In this document: piece after piece, positions 60,354-64,000 of the stretch
How the letters are laid out: the number at the start of each line of letters is the position of its first letter
Position numbering within the stretch: the stretch's first letter is position 1
Assembly: GCA_015501055.1 (NCBI GenBank)
Contig: JADNYV010000002.1
Coordinates: forward strand, 1,116,001 to 1,180,000
From: Mucidula mucida
Lineage: Eukaryota > Basidiomycota > Agaricomycetes > Agaricales > Physalacriaceae
Length of the DNA: 64,000 nt
Direction: 5' to 3'
The notes under the pieces: model-generated
Seen by the model: the letters and a program-made list of their open reading frames with translations, nothing else
Told to the model about the DNA's origin: nothing
Database searches by the model: none
Position numbers and translations under genes: made by a program

Positions 60354-60788
60354 CTACTCTGTTTTCTGTTCCAATGTCTCTGATTTGAGGGCTCCCTTCC
60401 ACTTGTAACGTCTCTGTGCGAGAGTCAGCCGTGCTCATATCGACAAATCCGAAGAGACTGACGTCGCCGTACGAGGCTATTCCGTATATGACCGTTGGGA
60501 CGGCAATCACGTAGACAAAGAAGAAACGGGCGTTGGCGGGCGTCCATCGGAAATGCTTGTACTGAGTTTCACGCTGGCATTGGGCATTCAGCGACGAGCA
60601 CAAGAACGCGAATGTAGCAAACTCACGAATTGGTCAAAACGTTCAATTGCTGGGTCGGTCATCTGCAAATAATGAATATTCCTGAGCTCTGAACGCAGTC
60701 AACACTGACTCTGAATGGACCTGTAACGCCATGTTAGCCATGAAAATCAAGATATACGCCGACTTGCCGTGTCCATGTCCACCAGCCA
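60354..60788 (-). CDS. Complex I accessory subunit, NDUFB4/B15-like
   Basis: A small membrane-arm subunit of mitochondrial NADH dehydrogenase. Start MAGGHGHGK; then MTDPAIERFDQF, TQYKHFRWTPANARFFFVYVIAVP (one membrane helix) and, after a 53-nt-class intron, GDRRYKWKGALKSETLEQKTE and stop. The DPAIER...W/YKxFRxTP layout with a basic K/RYKWxG tail is what I know from fungal B15 subunits. The first intron is uncertain: either the donor follows MALQ, giving an N-terminus with an additional hydrophobic piece, or a donor after HGHGK is used with a different second exon. It ends one base from the COQ7 stop. Confidence 0.75.
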
Positions 60789-60860
60789 TGATGGAATCAA
60801 GTAAAGTCGTTGTTTGGTCTTTGTTTACCTTCATCTTTTCCTTCAACCCCCACTGTCAAC

Positions 60861-63630
60861 ATGGCCTACAATCGCGAATGGGACAGAGGAAAGGATTCCT
60901 GGTCCGATACCAACTCCCAGCCCTGGCATGGCACAGGTGCAGGCGTACGGCCGCGAGAAGAGGAATATTTCGGCGACAACAAACGGCGCAAATCCAATGC
61001 AGGAGTCAGCCCATCTCTCGAGGCGCCGCACACTGTCTGATTACTGTACAGGGATATCAAGCATACGACACAAATGCTGCACCAGACGACCACGGCAATT
61101 ACCAGAACGCAGCCGGTGGCGCATTCACCAAGAAACCGCGAATGCAGCCCTCGGAGCCCAGCCCGCATGTAATCTTCCTAGGCCTGGATACTGACTTTAC
61201 CGAGGCTGACGTGCGTGTAAACTCTCCTTGGCCGCTCTCTGCTCATTCCATTTGCAGCTCCAAGCATACCTGTCGTCCAACGGCTGCAGCGTAGAGACAG
61301 TCACAATCATCCGAGAGAGATCAACAGGCACTTGCGCATTTATATCTTCCTTGACGCGTGCATTAACTTAATTCGCCATTCGCTTTATCAAGGTGCTTCA
61401 AAGGGTTTCGGCTTCGCCCAGTTTGCCTCCACCGAGCATGCGAGGGCCTTTGTCGATCCACTATTCCCTTTCATCCAAGTGCCTCCCCCTGCCTCTCACG
61501 GAGGTACGGCCACCATGGCCTTTTACAAGGCATTGGAGGCAGGCCAGCCGACGAATGGTCGGCGTGTCAAAATAGACTTTTCCCAGAGTGCCACGCCACA
61601 CGAGCGTCGCGCCAACAGAGCAAATGTCAACGACGGAACGCGTGATATTGGCAACTCTCAATCTGCGCTGCTCCTTTTCCGGGGTCTGGATGCGTTATCT
61701 GGTCCTCAGGCTATTCATCAAGCAATGAGAAACTCGTCTGGCGTTGGAAAGGAAGGTGCCAAGGGTATGAAGAGGATCATACTCATCAAAGATCGAGCGA
61801 CAATGGCAAGCTTTGGTTTTGCGTTTGTCGAATTCGTGGATGTCCAGGTAAAGCTGATTACTCTTCAACTGATACAAGCTATCTTACGCCGATGAACCAG
61901 TCTGCAGCCGCGGTTTTAGCAGCCACCATGTCGCCTCAAATTCATCCATCTGGATTTCGGATTTCGGATGTCCCCGTCGCTGCTTCCTTCGGCCATTCCG
62001 AATCTTTTCAACCCATTGACAACGTCATGCTCCGTGATGATGCTTGTATACCTTCGTCGCTAGTGTTGGGTGGGATGGAGGGACATTGGGTCCGTTATTG
62101 GGACGAGACCTCTACTCTCGCCATGCTCGAGTTCCAGGTCGCTTCCCAAGCAGCGGCGGTCAACACTAAAGAACGCAAGGAAAAGAAGAAAGTCAAAGGT
62201 TAGGTGACTGCTTTACTTATCATTAACTTTGCTAAACCTTTTTCAGATGCTGCCAAACCTCTGGCGCAGGCAGTTCCATCCGCTATAACCGTCTCATCTA
62301 AGCCTATGACACTCAACTTCAACAAGGGCCCCATAAAGATAAATCCCGGCAAGTATGCTCATCGTGATGTGTTCAAACCACTCATCCTGTAACAGCTGCA
62401 GGCGGAGGCCTCAAGACTTCGGTGCTTGGCTTCTCTGCCGATGACGACGAGCCCGAGGATGATGATGCTTCTAGAAAAGGTGGGTATTGCAATTACTTCT
62501 AGGACTCAATAGTAATCATCCTTCGTAGCCGGACCATCCAAGCCTTCCCATATCGTCAGTAAGAAGGTATGTCAAATCTTTTTGAGACATCCTCGATAGG
62601 AAGTCCCTGTCATCGGCACCTTGACTACTTTTTTTTTTTCAGACTGCCACGAATATTACCAAGTGGAATCAAGTACAGGAGGAGCTCTCCCAAGTCAGTG
62701 CCGCACCGACTCAGGTTTCCGCACCGGTGATCATTATCTTTTGGCTATCTTGGTTGCCATTCGGACCGACGAAATTCTTACTTTGTATCCTCCTACACAG
62801 GCAAAAGTGGCGAACGAACCTCTGGTGACACCAACTCCATCGGCGACAGTGAAGGACGTCACAACTGCGGACGCCGATTTCGAGTTTGCCGACCAGAATA
62901 CGAAGAGCTGCCTCCTTTGTTCGCGACAATTCAAATCGGTGGATCAACTAAAGCGACACAACAAGGAATCGGATTTGCATAAGGCTCGCGTCCTTCCCTC
63001 TGGTGCTCTGTCTGCGTTCTGTGACTGGGCTAACCTCTGTCTTTTCTCTTTGTTTTACCATTGTGCAGACGAACCTCAAGGACTCGGCGTTGCGAGAAAC
63101 CGCACGGCAAAAAGTGCAAAAGGCGCAAGCGCCTAAATACCGCGATCGGGCGTCGGAACGTCGAGTGTTGTTCAACCAGCCTGACGCGCCCATGCCAGAG
63201 ACGGCACAGACATCAAAACCGATGGCTAAGCGTGAGGCCAGTGGACCACCTAGGCCTCCGACTCCTCCGCCTGCACCTCTAAATCCCGGACAAGATACCA
63301 ATAATGTTGGGAATAAGCTTCTCAAGATGATGGGATGGACAGAAGGCACTGGTTTGGGTACCAGTGGTGAAGGTCGCGTTGATCCAATGTATGCTCTTTC
63401 GATGACTCGCCCCATACAAAAGTTGACGCTTGTTTCAGTAAAACAGAGATATACGCAGAGGGTGTTGGTCTAGGCGCAAGCAAAGGCAAAGAAGTGGGCA
63501 AGTACGCAGATGGATACTCGGGCTATGTCTCCATGGCGCAGGATGCGGTAATTTTTGTGGCACCAATATCTAAACTAACCGTTACTTACTCCTTCCGCCA
63601 TTATAGGCACGGGAGAGATATGGATCTTGA
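60861..63630 (+). CDS. RBM5/RBM10-like splicing regulator (RRM-RRM-C2H2-G-patch)
   Basis: The start gives MAYNREWDRGKDSWSD. Domains in order: RRM1 (HVIFLGLDTDFTEADLQAYL ... GFGFAQFASTEHARAFV), RRM2-like (SALLLFRGLDALSG ... FGFAFVEFVD), a polar region with repeated NF-KGP and EELSQV pieces, one C2H2 zinc finger (CLLCSRQF...LKRHNKESDLH), and a G-patch (NVGNKLLKMMGWTEGTGLG ... GVGLGASKGKE). It ends AQDAARERYGS, a tail shared with vertebrate RBM5/10. These proteins act in 3' splice-site choice; the G-patch would activate a DEAH helicase. About a dozen exons. The intron after DLHK is ambiguous: a GT donor two codons later, or a poor GC donor directly after the Lys. Confidence 0.9.
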
Positions 63631-63771
63631 GCGCTTCGCAGTGTATAGTGATGATCTCGGTGATAATTATTCTTGCAATATACTATGCGTGTCCATTCCA
63701 AGTCATGACCATAAATTATCAACACAACGAGCGTGGTATCTATCGTATTGTCCTTTGCTAACTAGAAGCTT

Positions 63772-64000
63772 TTACGCCATAACGAAGCCAAGGAGGCCTA
63801 GGACAACACTGAACTTGCCCAGAGATAGTCCCATTGCACCATTGTCGGTCTGCGTTGACGATGCTGCTGAGCCCGTTCCAGTTCTAGTGCCAGTTCCGGA
63901 AGATCCTCCAGCAGTCCCACTGGCAACTGAAAGCGTAGCAGAGTCGACTGACGAGGTGGCAGCAACCGATGTGGTGGCTGTGCCAGTTTGGACTGTAATG
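63772..64000 (-). CDS. C-terminus of a Ser/Thr/Gly-rich GPI-anchored protein (5' end off window)
   Basis: A minus-strand frame, open to the right edge, encodes a Thr/Ser/Ala/Gly-rich stretch (TATTSVAATSSVDSATLSVA, GGSSGTGTRTGTGSAASS), then NGAMGLSLGKFSVVLGLLGFVMA and stop at 63772-63774. The small-residue region followed by a hydrophobic end is a classic GPI attachment signal, with Asn-Gly as a possible cleavage site. Many extracellular fungal proteins (copper-radical oxidases, cell-wall proteins, lipases) end this way, so the function cannot be told from this part. Confidence 0.7.
   Translation of the reverse strand, partial: ITVQTGTATTSVAATSSVDSATLSVASGTAGGSSGTGTRTGTGSAASSTQTDNGAMGLSLGKFSVVLGLLGFVMA

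Noticed and set aside
60600..60670. An apparent one-base error in the complex I subunit gene
   Set aside because: On re-reading the minus strand the exon MTDPAIERFDQF is in frame from its ATG. Only the choice of first intron is uncertain.

Overview
The window looks like nuclear DNA of a mushroom-type basidiomycete (Agaricomycetes). Genes are packed on both strands. Nearly every gene is cut by many introns of about 45-55 nt, and several families are typical of that group: a GDS1 winged-helix/APSES-like regulator, basidiomycete TKL-type kinase modules, and a split ERI1-like nuclease. I count about 30 protein-coding genes or gene remnants. No rRNA, tRNA, CRISPR array or intact transposon was recognised. 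Most genes had to be assembled from exons by hand; reading frame was checked across each proposed junction where exon coordinates are given.

Left part (1-22 kb): the 5' part of a Jsn1/Puf2-like RRM protein (-), a GDS1/APSES-like regulator (-), two linker histone H1 genes facing outward around a degenerate acyl-CoA synthetase-like gene, an ERI1-like exonuclease (+), a broken TmpA-type membrane oxidoreductase (-), NDC80 (-) head-to-head with MOG1 (+), an Atg38-like MIT protein (-) and a small orphan gene (+).

Middle (22-46 kb): the HECT ubiquitin ligase RSP5 (+), the mRNA cap methyltransferase ABD1 (-), an M1 aminopeptidase (-), a large possibly chromosome-axis-like protein (-), a short-form tRNase Z (-), a sparse stretch with a small membrane-protein gene, an orphan acidic protein (+), and a 16-exon gene joining an MLKL-like helical domain, a probable pseudokinase and a RasGEF (+).

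Right part (46-64 kb): a Met30-like F-box/WD40 gene (+), ER glucosidase I (+), UGP1 (+), PEX19 (+), a Pal1-like fragment (-), a nuclear peroxiredoxin (-), a PGG-motif protein (-), COQ7 (+) tail-to-tail with a complex I subunit (-), an RBM5/10-like splicing factor (+), and the 3' end of a GPI-anchored protein (-).

Most of these are housekeeping functions and I see no gene cluster with one joint pathway. The most unusual items are the MLKL-pseudokinase-RasGEF fusion, the H1 pair with one differing intron, four GC-AG introns, the possible Red1/SYCP2-like protein, and repeated one-base breaks in otherwise conserved genes (TmpA-like, aminopeptidase, MET30-like, peroxiredoxin, COQ7). Those breaks may be assembly errors rather than pseudogenes.
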